Positions 23,832-32,879 are shown, numbered from the stretch's first letter. The stretch: DNA of 33,575 bases from Sphingomonas sanguinis (GCF_001476905.1 NZ_LDTE01000104.1:1-33575); one strand, 5' to 3'. Numbers and translations: made by a program. Notes: a model not told the origin generated them from the letters alone.

Positions 23832-26800
23832 ATGAGTTTCGCAGGTCGTCCCTATGCCCAGCTCGGTATCGCCGAACTGGAAGGTCTCGTGCAGGATTCC
23901 CCCGACCGGGGAGCCACCAATGAAGCGATCCTCGCCGAGTTGAGATATCGCAAGGTCGCCCGCGCCCAGGCATTGCAGAAGCGTCTGGAAGGGATGCTCG
24001 CGGCACCGGTGATGGCGCAGGCAGCACCGGCGCCGAAACCAACCGCCCCGCCCACGCCGCCGCCCGCGCAACCCACGCCGAGGTCGCGGCCTGCCCCACC
24101 ACTTCCTGAGCGCGAAACGATCGCCAATGATCCGCAGGACATCCTGCGCGCATGGACGGTGCTGGAGGTGCTGTCTCCCGCGACGTTCAGAAAGCCGGCC
24201 GACCTTGCCGGCGGTGACATGCGGCGCATCGCGCGTTTCGATCGCGGGCTCCCTTGGGCGGGAGGCACCGCGAAAGGCCCGCCGGGCGCGCGCCTGTACT
24301 TCCAGATCGTGCTCGGCTCGATCGTCATGCAGCCCGCGATCGATGGCCTGCTCCAGCGATTCGCCGACAGCCGTCCCGAACGGCCGCAGGCGCGCGGGGA
24401 GACGCCGCTGGCAATCGTCATCGTCGATCGCGAAGGTCGTCCGATCCCCGATGCCTGCGCGGTCGTCTCCAGCTTCGGCTGGGGGCTGCCGCACGCGCTG
24501 GCCGGTGATCCGGCGTCGCTCAGCCGCTGGTCCGAGGAAGAGGATCGCATCCAGACCGCACTCCACGAGCGGCTGTATCGCGAAGGGCAGGACGGCAAGG
24601 CGGTCCCCCTCGACGAAGCCGCCATCGCGTCCGCCTATCGGTGGCTGGTCGCGACCCTGGGTCTCGATGGTAGCCTGTCGAAGCCGCCGTCCTTCGCGGT
24701 GCGTAGCACGGTGCCGTTCAAGTCCAGCGAGCCGCCCGAGGCGCTGCTGCTGAACAGCTTCTTCCTCAAGGACATCGGCAAGGCCGCCGCGCTGTTCGCG
24801 AAGAACGAGGTGCCCGAAACGCTGAAGCGGTTCCTCGGCGTGACGTCGCCAGAGACGCGGCGCGACCTGCTTCACGACGAGGAAGCGATCGAAGCGGTGG
24901 TCGCGCCGGAACGCTTCCCTGCGGGCCGGTGGCCGGGGCCGGGACGTCATCCGCTGGTGCTGATGCAGCAGGCTGCGGTCAACCTCGCCACGGCGCAGCG
25001 GCCCGGCGAGATTCTCGCAGTCAACGGGCCGCCCGGCACCGGCAAGACGACGCTGCTGCGCGACGTCGTCGCCGCGCTCGTAACGGAGCGCGCCGGCGTG
25101 ATGGCGAGTTTCGACGATCCGGAGAAGGCATTCACCGCGTCCGGTGCCAAGCTGAACCTCGGTGGAGCCTGGCTCCATCTCTATCGCCTCGACCCCCGTC
25201 TGAAGGGGTTCGAGATGCTCGTCGCCTCGTCGAACAATAAGGCGGTCGAGAACGTCAGCGGCGAACTGCCCGCGATCGGTGCTGTCGCCGACGATGCACC
25301 GAGGCTACGCTACTTCAAGCCGATGGCCGACGGCCTGCTCGGGCAGGAAAGCTGGGGTGCCATCGCTGCGGTGCTCGGCAATGCCGGCAACCGGAGTGCC
25401 TTCAAGGACCGCTTCTGGTGGACCGAGGACACGGGCCTGTTCAGCTACTTCAAGGCGATCGACGGGCGAAAGCCCGAGATCAGGTTGCCGGACGGAACGA
25501 CGCGACCGCCGCGCATTGTCAGCGACCTCGACCCGCCGCTCGATCGTCGCGCAGCGCTACGGCGCTGGCAGGCGGCGCGGACGCGGTTCCGCGATCTGGA
25601 GAAGCAGGTCGCAGCCACGCGCGAGCGCGTCGAGTTGTTCCGCCTGCGCTCCCGCCATTTTCCCATCCTCGAACGGGCGTTCGAAGCGGTGCGCGTGCAT
25701 GGTGCGGAGCGGCCCGGCCTCTTCCAGCGCCTGCTCGGCCTCGGTCGCTACCGTGCCTGGCGCGCGACACATGTTCCCCTGTCGTCAGCGCTGGCGAGCG
25801 CCGGCGAGCAGGCGGCCGATGCGAAGCTGCTGCCGGCTGGTCTGAGGCAACGGCTCGCACGATCCCCGTGGCTCGGCTTCGGCGCCGACGCGCGTGCGAC
25901 GGAAGTCGACGCGTTGCTCGCCCCTCTGCTGGCGGAATGGCGTCGCGAGCGGGATGCTCGGCACGCGACCGCAATCGACGACGATTTCTTTGCCTCTGAA
26001 CCCGAGCAGATCCAGCCGTCCGCGCCGTGGTTCACGGCTGAGGAGCATCGCGAGCGAGACGCGCTGTTCGAGGCGGCCCTCGACCTGCACGGCGCCTTCA
26101 TTGACGCTGCGGCCAAGCCGTTGCGCCAGAACCTCGGTGCGGCCCTTCAGGTCCTGGACGGCAAGGGACTGGGCGACCCGGCGAGGGACGCACTCATCCC
26201 CGACCTTTGGTCCAGCCTGTTCCTCGTCGTGCCGGCGATGTCCACGACCTTCGCCTCAGTGGGCACGATGCTCGGCCGCCTGCCACCCGCCTCGCTCGGT
26301 TGGCTGCTCGTCGACGAGGCCGGGCAGGCGTCGCCGCAGCAGGCGGTCGGTGCCATCATGCGCGCCGGTCGCGCCATCGTCGTCGGCGATCCGATCCAGG
26401 TGCCGCCGGTGGTCATGCTGCCGGAGCGCCTGACCAGCGCCATCTGCCGGACCTTCGGCATCGACGCCGGTCGCTTCTCGGCACCCGCCGCATCGGTGCA
26501 GACGCTCGCCGACGACGCGACCGCGTGGTTCGCCGAGTTCCCCGCGCGCCTTGGCAGCCGCACGGTCGGCGTGCCGCTTCTCGTCCATCGCCGATGCTCG
26601 GAGCCAATGTTCGGCATCGCCAACCGGGTCGCCTACGAGAAGCTGATGGTCCAGGCGAAGACTCCACGGCCCTCGCCCATTCGCGACCTGCTCGGACCGT
26701 CCTCATGGATCGACGTCGTCGGATCGGGCATCGACAAATGGTGCGTCGAGGAGGGCCGCGAAGCGGTGGCGATGATCGAGCGGATCGTGGCCGCCGATCT

Positions 26801-27167
26801 GAAACCGGACCTCTATGCGGTGACGCCGTTCGTGCAGGTCGCAGACGGGCTGCGTCGAATGATCCGGGAGAGCGCGATCCTCGGCGCCGCCATTCCCGAT
26901 CTCGACCGCTGGAGCTACGAGCGGGTCGGCACGATCCACACCGTCCAGGGTCGGGAAGCCGAAACCGTGATCTTCGTGCTCGGCGCACCCAATGCCGACC
27001 AGACTGGCGCACGCGCTTGGGCCGGCAAGGAGCCCAACCTCCTCAACGTCGCGGTCACGCGGGCGAAGGAGGCGGTGTACGTCATCGGCAATCGCGGCCT
27101 TTGGCGCTCGGCCGGCGTCTTCGCCCAGCTCGACGCCGGGCTGGATCGGCAACGCGAAGACGAATGA
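23832..27167 (+). CDS. Large UPF1-like SF1 helicase/ATPase
   Basis: An 1111-residue superfamily 1 helicase of the AAA_11/AAA_12 (UPF1/Dna2-like) group. The N-terminal 370 residues are unassigned apart from a Pro-rich linker (66-91). Motif I GPPGTGKTTLL is at 399-409, motif II VDEAGQA at about 827-833, motif III VVGDPIQVPPV at about 853, and motifs V/VI (GTIHTVQGREAE and NVAVTRAK) at about 1035-1080. A 370-residue insertion between motifs I and II is predicted to be partly helical. No nuclease motif is apparent. It stands opposite to the conjugation genes, divergent from traG, and its stop is two bases from the next minus-strand stop. A role in element defence or DNA processing is possible but unproven. 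The ATG has no clear RBS. Confidence 0.88.
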   Translation: MSFAGRPYAQLGIAELEGLVQDSPDRGATNEAILAELRYRKVARAQALQKRLEGMLAAPVMAQAAPAPKPTAPPTPPPAQPTPRSRPAPPLPERETIANDPQDILRAWTVLEVLSPATFRKPADLAGGDMRRIARFDRGLPWAGGTAKGPPGARLYFQIVLGSIVMQPAIDGLLQRFADSRPERPQARGETPLAIVIVDREGRPIPDACAVVSSFGWGLPHALAGDPASLSRWSEEEDRIQTALHERLYREGQDGKAVPLDEAAIASAYRWLVATLGLDGSLSKPPSFAVRSTVPFKSSEPPEALLLNSFFLKDIGKAAALFAKNEVPETLKRFLGVTSPETRRDLLHDEEAIEAVVAPERFPAGRWPGPGRHPLVLMQQAAVNLATAQRPGEILAVNGPPGTGKTTLLRDVVAALVTERAGVMASFDDPEKAFTASGAKLNLGGAWLHLYRLDPRLKGFEMLVASSNNKAVENVSGELPAIGAVADDAPRLRYFKPMADGLLGQESWGAIAAVLGNAGNRSAFKDRFWWTEDTGLFSYFKAIDGRKPEIRLPDGTTRPPRIVSDLDPPLDRRAALRRWQAARTRFRDLEKQVAATRERVELFRLRSRHFPILERAFEAVRVHGAERPGLFQRLLGLGRYRAWRATHVPLSSALASAGEQAADAKLLPAGLRQRLARSPWLGFGADARATEVDALLAPLLAEWRRERDARHATAIDDDFFASEPEQIQPSAPWFTAEEHRERDALFEAALDLHGAFIDAAAKPLRQNLGAALQVLDGKGLGDPARDALIPDLWSSLFLVVPAMSTTFASVGTMLGRLPPASLGWLLVDEAGQASPQQAVGAIMRAGRAIVVGDPIQVPPVVMLPERLTSAICRTFGIDAGRFSAPAASVQTLADDATAWFAEFPARLGSRTVGVPLLVHRRCSEPMFGIANRVAYEKLMVQAKTPRPSPIRDLLGPSSWIDVVGSGIDKWCVEEGREAVAMIERIVAADLKPDLYAVTPFVQVADGLRRMIRESAILGAAIPDLDRWSYERVGTIHTVQGREAETVIFVLGAPNADQTGARAWAGKEPNLLNVAVTRAKEAVYVIGNRGLWRSAGVFAQLDAGLDRQREDE

Positions 27168-27169
27168 CG

Positions 27170-27505
27170 TCAGCCGCTTGCCTGTTCGATACCGCTGTTC
27201 CGGACCTTGATCTGCCGCACCTCGGCGAGCTGTCCCTTCAAAATCGACAGCGCGTCCTGCTCCTGCTTCATCAATCCGTCCAGCGGCACATGGCGGAACA
27301 GCACCTCCAGCGCGTCGCCGATGCGGCCGAGCTGACGCCCATAGCTGCCGACATCGTCGAGGATCTGCTGCTCGACCTCCGGTGCCGGGGTCTGCCCCAG
27401 GTTGATGTTGACGAAGCCGACCTGAGCGCCCTGCTGGTAGAAGGTCCACGGATTGATCGCCTGCCACAGCTTTTCCGGCGCGATCGAATAGCTGAACGTC
27501 TTCAT
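27170..27505 (-). CDS. Hypothetical protein of the conjugation module (111 aa)
   Basis: I do not recognise a characterised family. The 111-residue product has no signal peptide; the middle (QTPAPEVEQQILDDVGSYGRQLGRIGDALEVL) and the end (LMKQEQDALSILKGQLAEVRQIK) look helical and coiled-coil-like. It follows the relaxase gene on the same strand with a 60-bp gap and probably shares its transcript. An alternative ATG at 27523 adds six residues. The gene is convergent with the helicase, 2 bp apart. Confidence 0.72.
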   Translation of the reverse strand: MKTFSYSIAPEKLWQAINPWTFYQQGAQVGFVNINLGQTPAPEVEQQILDDVGSYGRQLGRIGDALEVLFRHVPLDGLMKQEQDALSILKGQLAEVRQIKVRNSGIEQASG

Positions 27506-27565
27506 GTGCGGATTTCCCCCCATCCGTGATCCCGACGAAGATACGGGCAGGACGAGTCGAGTCCA

Positions 27566-29305
27566 TCACAGTCCGAGCCCGCGCTTGCGGCCGAAGCTCC
27601 AGTCGACCCCGCCATCGGCGCGGACGATACCGGAGACGTGGCGACCGAGCTGCTTCTCCAGCGAGGGCGTCCACGGCACGAGTTGGAAGCCCATACCACT
27701 GTCCAGCATGGCAAAGCGGCCAGAGGCGAGCGTGACGCGCTGGCGGTAGGTGCCGGCGACATACTCGCCGGTGTTTGCGCGGTTGAACGGCTGGCCTATC
27801 TCAGCGGCGAGCCGCTTGCCCGCCTCGGTCACCTCGCGGTGGCGCAGCGTGTCGATGAGGTTGCGATTGAAGGTGACCCGCTGGCCCCGCCGTTCGGCGA
27901 GCCCCTGTTCGATCAGATGGTCAGCGCGGCGCTCAAGCGCGCTGCGGACGTCGGCCCCGAAGCCTCCCTCCGACAACGCCGCCGGTTCACGGGCGATTGC
28001 CTGCCGGTCGAGCCAAGTGGCTCCCGTAGCGGTGACCTGAGCGGAAAGATCGAGATCAGACCGGACGGCGAGCGCGACGCGGCGTTGGCCCTTCGCATCG
28101 TCGAAGCCGCGCAGTTCGACGATCGAGCCGGGCGCGCTGTCGCCGGCAGCATCGAGGTCGGGCAATCGGATATGATGGGTGCGACCATCTACGCCGTCGA
28201 CCACCGCATAGGCGGTGCCGGTCAGTTCGTCGTCCAGCCCGCGCTCGACTAAACGGCCGATTATCGGCTGGTCGAGACTTTCCGCCGCCAGCACATAGCC
28301 TGCCTCGGCGCGCTCGATGCCACGCTCGATCAGCGCCCGGTGCATCCGCTTGATAATGTCGCCACGTTCGCCCAACTCGCGCAACGTCGCGTCGGCCTTC
28401 TCGCCGATGATCCATTGGCCGGGACCGATCTGATCGGCGAGGCCGAGCGTCTCCAGCTTCCGCAGGCGTCCGACTTTCAGAGCATGGTAATCGTCGGGCC
28501 GCTCCCGGGCGGGAGGCGCCATGTCGATGACGCCGTTTCGGCTGCCGTCGCGCACGAGCTGGCGGTCGAGCTGGGTCCATCGCTCGGCTTCGATTTGGCG
28601 TTCGAGGTTGCGGCGAATGTCGATATCGGTGCGCGGACCGAGTTCGAGCGTGACGAGATCCTGCGCGCGGGCGCGCATTCCCTCCTTGATGTAATCGCGA
28701 GCGATGACGAGGTCCTGGCCGTCGTCGGTCCGGCCGCGCAGGATGACGTGGACGTGGGGGTTGTCAGTGTTCCAGTGATCGACGCCGACCCAGTCGAGCG
28801 TCGAGCCGAGGTCCTTCTCCATCCGCGCCATCAGGTCCCGCGTGAAGGTCTTGAGGTCGGCCATGTCCGCCGCATCCTCGGGCGAGACGATGAAACGGAA
28901 GTGATGCCGGTCGTCGGCGCAGCGCTCAGCGAAAGCCTGCGGATCGGCGTTCTCGGTTTCGGGACTGAACAGGTGCGCCTTCTTCCCGTCACGGGTCACA
29001 CCTTCGCGGCGGAGATAGGTGAGGTGCGCCGACAGCAGTGCGGCACGGGCGCCGTGACGGAAGACGCGGGTCTTGATGACGACGTTGCGCGAGCGGCCGG
29101 TCAGCAGCCGGTTTGCCTGAACGCTGGCCGTGCGCCCGCGCCCGAAATGCGAGCGCTTGCCCGAGCCGATCCGGCCGGAGCGCGAGACGTGGCCGCCAGC
29201 CTTTCGAGTTGCCGCCAGCGCCTGCGCGATGAAGGGCCGGGTGCGCTGCGCGCCCGACGAGCGGACGCGGCCGGGACGGACGCAGAACTCGCGGTCATCG
29301 GCCAT
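27566..29305 (-). CDS. Relaxase/mobilisation nuclease with DUF3363 domain
   Basis: The DNA-strand transferase that nicks oriT and pilots the single strand. The 579-residue protein has an N-terminal basic Arg/Ser-rich segment, a likely catalytic Tyr at about 97 in LSAHLTYLRREG, a His pair in DRHHFRFIVSPED (134-135), and the metal-binding NPHVHVILRG (H184, H186; also H177 in VDHWN). The C-terminal two-thirds fits DUF3363, the usual partner domain in alphaproteobacterial ICE relaxases. The MADDREFCVRPGR start at 29305 is preceded by AGGATG; an upstream extension to 29440 is not supported. No clear C-terminal helicase domain, unlike TraI of F. Confidence 0.92.
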   Translation of the reverse strand: MADDREFCVRPGRVRSSGAQRTRPFIAQALAATRKAGGHVSRSGRIGSGKRSHFGRGRTASVQANRLLTGRSRNVVIKTRVFRHGARAALLSAHLTYLRREGVTRDGKKAHLFSPETENADPQAFAERCADDRHHFRFIVSPEDAADMADLKTFTRDLMARMEKDLGSTLDWVGVDHWNTDNPHVHVILRGRTDDGQDLVIARDYIKEGMRARAQDLVTLELGPRTDIDIRRNLERQIEAERWTQLDRQLVRDGSRNGVIDMAPPARERPDDYHALKVGRLRKLETLGLADQIGPGQWIIGEKADATLRELGERGDIIKRMHRALIERGIERAEAGYVLAAESLDQPIIGRLVERGLDDELTGTAYAVVDGVDGRTHHIRLPDLDAAGDSAPGSIVELRGFDDAKGQRRVALAVRSDLDLSAQVTATGATWLDRQAIAREPAALSEGGFGADVRSALERRADHLIEQGLAERRGQRVTFNRNLIDTLRHREVTEAGKRLAAEIGQPFNRANTGEYVAGTYRQRVTLASGRFAMLDSGMGFQLVPWTPSLEKQLGRHVSGIVRADGGVDWSFGRKRGLGL

Positions 29306-29548
29306 CGCAGCATCCTGCAATGTGCTGAAGATCGTGCGGAAACAGCGCGTTGACCTGTCGGCGCACCTTGCCGCCGGACGGCGCAAGGTGCCGGAGATGC
29401 CGAAAATTCCAGCAAAAACAACCGACAGACCGAAGCGCAATGTGCGCCGTTTTATCTCGCCATCCTTCGGTCGTGTTGCCCGAGCTCCACCTGCGCGCTC
29501 TCCAACCTGCGCCAGCGCCCACGAACGTGCGATCGGGAACCCACGCGC
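29306..29548. other. Intergenic region upstream of the relaxase, possible oriT
   Basis: This 243-bp gap has no convincing gene. It contains a strong hairpin at 29363-29391: stem GCACCTTG/CAAGGTGC, one bulged C, then CGCC/GGCG around loop GGAC. A smaller one is GCGCA-ATG-TGCGC at 29435-29447. CATCCTGC at 29310-29317 matches the IncP/Ti nic pattern YATCCTG-Y, but it also overlaps the relaxase RBS. Position next to the relaxase and the hairpins make it the best oriT candidate in the window. Confidence 0.35.
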
Positions 29549-30277
29549 TCATCGCGTGGTCCCTGTGCCGACGCGGGCGACGAACAGACCGGCCGACTGC
29601 GGCATCATGGCGGAGGCATCGCGCACCGATGGCGGCGGCCCAGCCTCGTTCGAGGGACGCTCGGCCGACACAGGATCGGCAGCGGAATGGCGATCCGGCT
29701 GCGCGATGAACAGCGGCGCGCGTGTCCATGCCAGCGTATCGGCCACCGTGACCACGACCGGCGTGACGGTAGCGCCGCCATCGACGATCGGCACGATGGC
29801 GGCGACGTAGGCGCGCGTCTCGGCCGGCAGCGAGCGGCCGGCGAGCGACGCCTCGTAGCGACCGGGACCGGCATTGTAGGCCGCAAGCATGGCGACGACG
29901 CTGCCGTAGCGGTCGTGCAGTTCGCGGAGGTAGGCGGTGCCGGCGAGGATGTTGTCGCGAGGATCGTAGGGGTCGGCACCGAGGCGATGGCGGACGCGCA
30001 GGTCCGCCCATGTCGCCGGCATCACCTGCATCAGACCGATCGCACCGGCGTGCGACACCGCGCGCGGATCGCCTGCGCTCTCGGCGCGCATGACCGCCCT
30101 GATCCATGCCGCCGGGATGCCAAAGCGCTGCGACGCCTCCGCGATGTGCCCGGCATAGGGATCGACCAGTATCGCGCGGACCGCCCGGGAGGTTTGTGCA
30201 CCAGCCGGGAGGATCGGCGCTGCCGTGGCGATGCCGGTGAGCAGTGCTGCCGCGGTGCGGAGGACGATGGTGTGCAT
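29549..30277 (-). CDS. Lytic transglycosylase (VirB1-like)
   Basis: A 242-residue exported SLT-domain protein that locally cuts peptidoglycan so the conjugation channel can cross it. It has a signal peptide (about 1-28, ending PAGAQT), the catalytic Glu in AVMRAESAGDPRAVS, the GAIGLMQVMPATW motif and the AYNAGPGRYE motif, all standard. The C-terminal 70 residues are Pro/Ala-rich and variable. It follows DUF736 with a 4-bp gap and precedes the oriT-like gap. Confidence 0.93.
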   Translation of the reverse strand: MHTIVLRTAAALLTGIATAAPILPAGAQTSRAVRAILVDPYAGHIAEASQRFGIPAAWIRAVMRAESAGDPRAVSHAGAIGLMQVMPATWADLRVRHRLGADPYDPRDNILAGTAYLRELHDRYGSVVAMLAAYNAGPGRYEASLAGRSLPAETRAYVAAIVPIVDGGATVTPVVVTVADTLAWTRAPLFIAQPDRHSAADPVSAERPSNEAGPPPSVRDASAMMPQSAGLFVARVGTGTTR

Positions 30278-30281
30278 CGGA

Positions 30282-30617
30282 TCAGTCCCGCTCGCCGCGG
30301 CGCGGCAGCCGGTTCCAGTGCAGCGACCATGCCGTATCGTCATCGGCGTCGCGGAACAGCCGCGCGCGGATCGGCGCGAGGAAGACGGGATCGTCGAGCA
30401 CGATGGCGACGAACTCGCCCGCACGCTCACCATGCCGGGTCCAGCCTGCGCCGACCTCCGGCCCGTCGCCGTCGCCAAGGTGAATACGGAAGTCCGGGGC
30501 ATTCTCCGCCGCTGCCGGGTCGGCGGACAAGATGACGAACTCCGTGTCGAAGGACAGCGTACGGATGCGGCCCGCGAAGCCGGTGGCGGTGCGCGTGAAG
30601 GTGCCGATCTGCGGCAT
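30282..30617 (-). CDS. DUF736 family protein
   Basis: A 111-residue DUF736 protein, recognised from MPQIGTFTRTATGFAGRIRTL at the start and the APIRARLFRDADDDTAWSLHWNR end. The family occurs in rhizobial and sphingomonad conjugative elements next to relaxase genes; the function is unknown. AAGGAG is seven bases before the ATG at 30617. Codons upstream of this ATG are open but not family-like. Confidence 0.92.
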   Translation of the reverse strand: MPQIGTFTRTATGFAGRIRTLSFDTEFVILSADPAAAENAPDFRIHLGDGDGPEVGAGWTRHGERAGEFVAIVLDDPVFLAPIRARLFRDADDDTAWSLHWNRLPRRGERD

Positions 30618-30661
30618 GGCAGGTCTCCTTAATAGTGCGGTTTCGGGAAGAGGATCGACAG

Positions 30662-31207
30662 TCAGCGCATCGCCGCGCGCCAAACGAAGCGCCCATCGCC
30701 GGCCTCGTCGGTGTAGATCGGCGTCGCCGTGCCGATGACCGTGGCGGCGGGCAGCGGACCGAAGTAGCGGCCATCGAGGCTGTCCGGCACGGAAGGGTTC
30801 ATCAGGAAGACTTCACCCGAGGCGATGCGGCGGCAGCCCCGCCAGACCGGCAGCGGACGGCCGTGCCGGTCGCGGTCGAGCGCGTTCCCGAGCGGCGCTG
30901 CATCGACGGTGACGGTGTTGCCGACGCGACAGACGCGCTGGCCGGGCAGACCCACCACCCGCTTCATCAGCGGCGTGTCGAGCGGCAGATAGTGTCGCGT
31001 GGCGAGGAACCAGGCGAGCGGCTTCGGCGGTGTCACCGCGACCAGATCGCCGGTCGCCAGCCGCTTGGTTGGACGCAGCGCATAGAGGCCGACCGGCACG
31101 CTGGCGGAGGCGTTCCAAAGCAGGCGCGGCGTCACCTCGACCACGCCCATCACGGCGAGCGACAGGCTGGCGACGATCGCCGTCGCGACATAGCCGCGAC
31201 GGCTCAT
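30662..31207 (-). CDS. traF: TraF-like S26 signal peptidase
   Basis: A membrane-anchored serine peptidase; in RP4 TraF cyclises the TrbC pilin. The 181-residue protein has one N-terminal membrane segment (about 6-24), the catalytic Ser region NASASVPVGLYAL and the catalytic Lys in LMKRVVGLPGQRV, and the later FLMNPSVPDSLDGRYFGPLP, the S26 TraF pattern. The ATG at 31207 overlaps the DUF2840 stop (ATGA). An upstream ATG at 31234 is less likely. Confidence 0.93.
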   Translation of the reverse strand: MSRRGYVATAIVASLSLAVMGVVEVTPRLLWNASASVPVGLYALRPTKRLATGDLVAVTPPKPLAWFLATRHYLPLDTPLMKRVVGLPGQRVCRVGNTVTVDAAPLGNALDRDRHGRPLPVWRGCRRIASGEVFLMNPSVPDSLDGRYFGPLPAATVIGTATPIYTDEAGDGRFVWRAAMR

Positions 31208-31722
31208 CGCTCGATCTCCCGCCGCTTGAGCCACGCCCGGTGGCGCTCGGCGGTGTAGGCGCGCGGCTGTTCACCGGTCCCGATCCTGTTATGGACGTGC
31301 CGCCAGTGATCTGGCGCGGCGTCGCACGGATCAATGCCGGCGGCTTCCACCATGTCGATGTGGCGGAGCACCCGCTCGACCTTCGGCCAGCCTTCGACGT
31401 GCAGCAGGATGTCGCCACCGGGCCGGACGAACGGCAGCGTCTGATACGGCTCGCCCGGATCGGCCGCGCGCAGGATGTCGATGCGCGAGGCGACTGTACC
31501 GTAGTCGTTGGCGGCCCAGCGGACGAACGCGAATAGGCTGCCCGGCCGGAACGACAGGACACGGCGGCGGCGGTCGATAATCCGCTCGCCGACGTGTCGA
31601 CCGAACCTGATCCAGTTCTCGACCCGCTTCTCGATGTGGGTCAGCTCGACATGGGTCAGGCTGTCGGACGGTCGCGCTGACGGCACGGCGAACGTGCCCG
31701 CGCGCATCGCAGCGGCGGTCAT
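31204..31722 (-). CDS. DUF2840 family protein
   Basis: A 172-residue soluble protein of the DUF2840 family, recognised from LTHVELTHIEKRVENWIRFG and RRRRVLSFRPGSLFAFVRWAANDYGTV, then PGGDILLHVEGWPKVERVL and the WLKRREIER end. The family is known from conjugative modules, directly upstream of traF as here; function unknown. GAGGAG lies about six bases before the ATG. It overlaps traF and the methyltransferase frame by four bases each. Confidence 0.9.
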   Translation of the reverse strand: MTAAAMRAGTFAVPSARPSDSLTHVELTHIEKRVENWIRFGRHVGERIIDRRRRVLSFRPGSLFAFVRWAANDYGTVASRIDILRAADPGEPYQTLPFVRPGGDILLHVEGWPKVERVLRHIDMVEAAGIDPCDAAPDHWRHVHNRIGTGEQPRAYTAERHRAWLKRREIER

Positions 31723-32879
31723 GGTCGGTCTCCTCGATGGTGGAAGTCGCGCCCCATCGCCGCGGCGAGCGCGGCTTCGGTGCGCAGGATGGCGCGGCCG
31801 ATGACTTCGGGAATCTGCGGCAGGACGGCGTCGCCGAACGCCTCGACGATCAGGCTGGCGGCAGCCGGCCGGCGTCCATCGCCGAGCGCAAGGCGCGCGT
31901 CAGCCAGCCCGGCGGATAGCCCATCATCCAGCCGTAGGTGACGGGCAAGGTCCGCGAGGCTCCAGTCAGCCCGTGCGCCTTCAGCAGCGTCGCGACCGAC
32001 CGGGCATAGGTCCAACGGTCCGGCGCCCGGCCGGTCATCGCCCCGTCGAGCACCGCGTCCATTGTCGGCGACTTGCGCCGGTCGTAGGCCGGCGACCATG
32101 CGTCCATCCGCCGGTCGCGCTTGGTCGGCGTCGGCAGCATGTCCGCCGCGTGCCGGAGCAGGTTCGGCGTGTCGATCTGCGCCTTCGCGCCGTTCGATCG
32201 CCTGCCGCTCTCGATCTCCTGCTGGCTCAAGCGCCGCCCGCCGTTCGGCTTCACCGGTGTCGGCAGCATCCCCGCATGACGGCTGGCATGGCCTTGCAAC
32301 TGGCTGAGCACGTCGCCCCGGCCGCCCCGGTCCGCATCCGACCGCCGCGGCGTCGTCAGCAGCGCGGGCGGCGAGCTGGTCGGGGTCGAAGCCGAGGAGC
32401 CACGATCGTTTGCGCTCGTGGTTGGCGCCGAGGTCTCCAGCACCCACCACGCACGGTTCGCAGGCGTAGCCGAGCGCCGCCAGCGCATCGAGCAGCCGGT
32501 CCGCGCCGCGAGTTCTGAGATGAGCGCTGTTCTCAAAAGCGAACCAGCGAGGGCGGCAGTCTCCGACCAGCCGGACGGCTTCGAGGTAGAGCCGCGACCG
32601 CTCGCCGTCGACCCCACGCCCGCGCGTGTTGGCGACCGAGATGTCTTGGCAGGGCGGGCTGCCGACGACGATGTCGGGGAGGTATCCGAGGTCGGAAACA
32701 AGTCGAGCTGCCGTGAGGCCGCACACGTCCTCGTACAGGCGGACATGGGGATTGTTCTCCGCGTAGAGGATGCGCCGCCATTCGACGATCTCACACGCCG
32801 CCACGGTGACGAAGCCGGCGCGGTGCAGGCCGAGCGTCCAGCCGCCCGCCGCCGCGCTGAACAGGTCGAGCGCGCGCAT
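31719..32879 (-). pseudogene. Cytosine-C5 DNA methyltransferase with two apparent frameshifts
   Basis: From MRALDLFSAAAGGWTLGL the first 170 or so residues are a normal C5-methyltransferase: FSAAAGG (SAM motif I), GSPPCQDIS (catalytic Cys), WFAFENS (motif VI) and HERKRSWLLGF (motif VIII). Then family-like sequence moves to the +1 frame (within about 31850-32385), carrying LPTPVKPNGGRRLS, MLPTPTKRD and YGWMMGYPPGWL, typical of the target-recognition region of phage and ICE enzymes. It returns to the first frame for FGDAVLPQIPEVIGRAI (motif X). The first frame stays open throughout (386 codons), but its middle is a low-similarity Ala/Arg/Asp-rich translation. Two compensating indels or sequencing errors are the simplest reading. 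Its ATG overlaps the preceding stop by one base (TGATG). Confidence 0.75.

Noticed and set aside
26207..27529. A 440-codon plus-strand open frame overlapping the helicase end
   Set aside because: It is out of frame with the helicase motifs and its translation is Arg/Ala-rich without family features.
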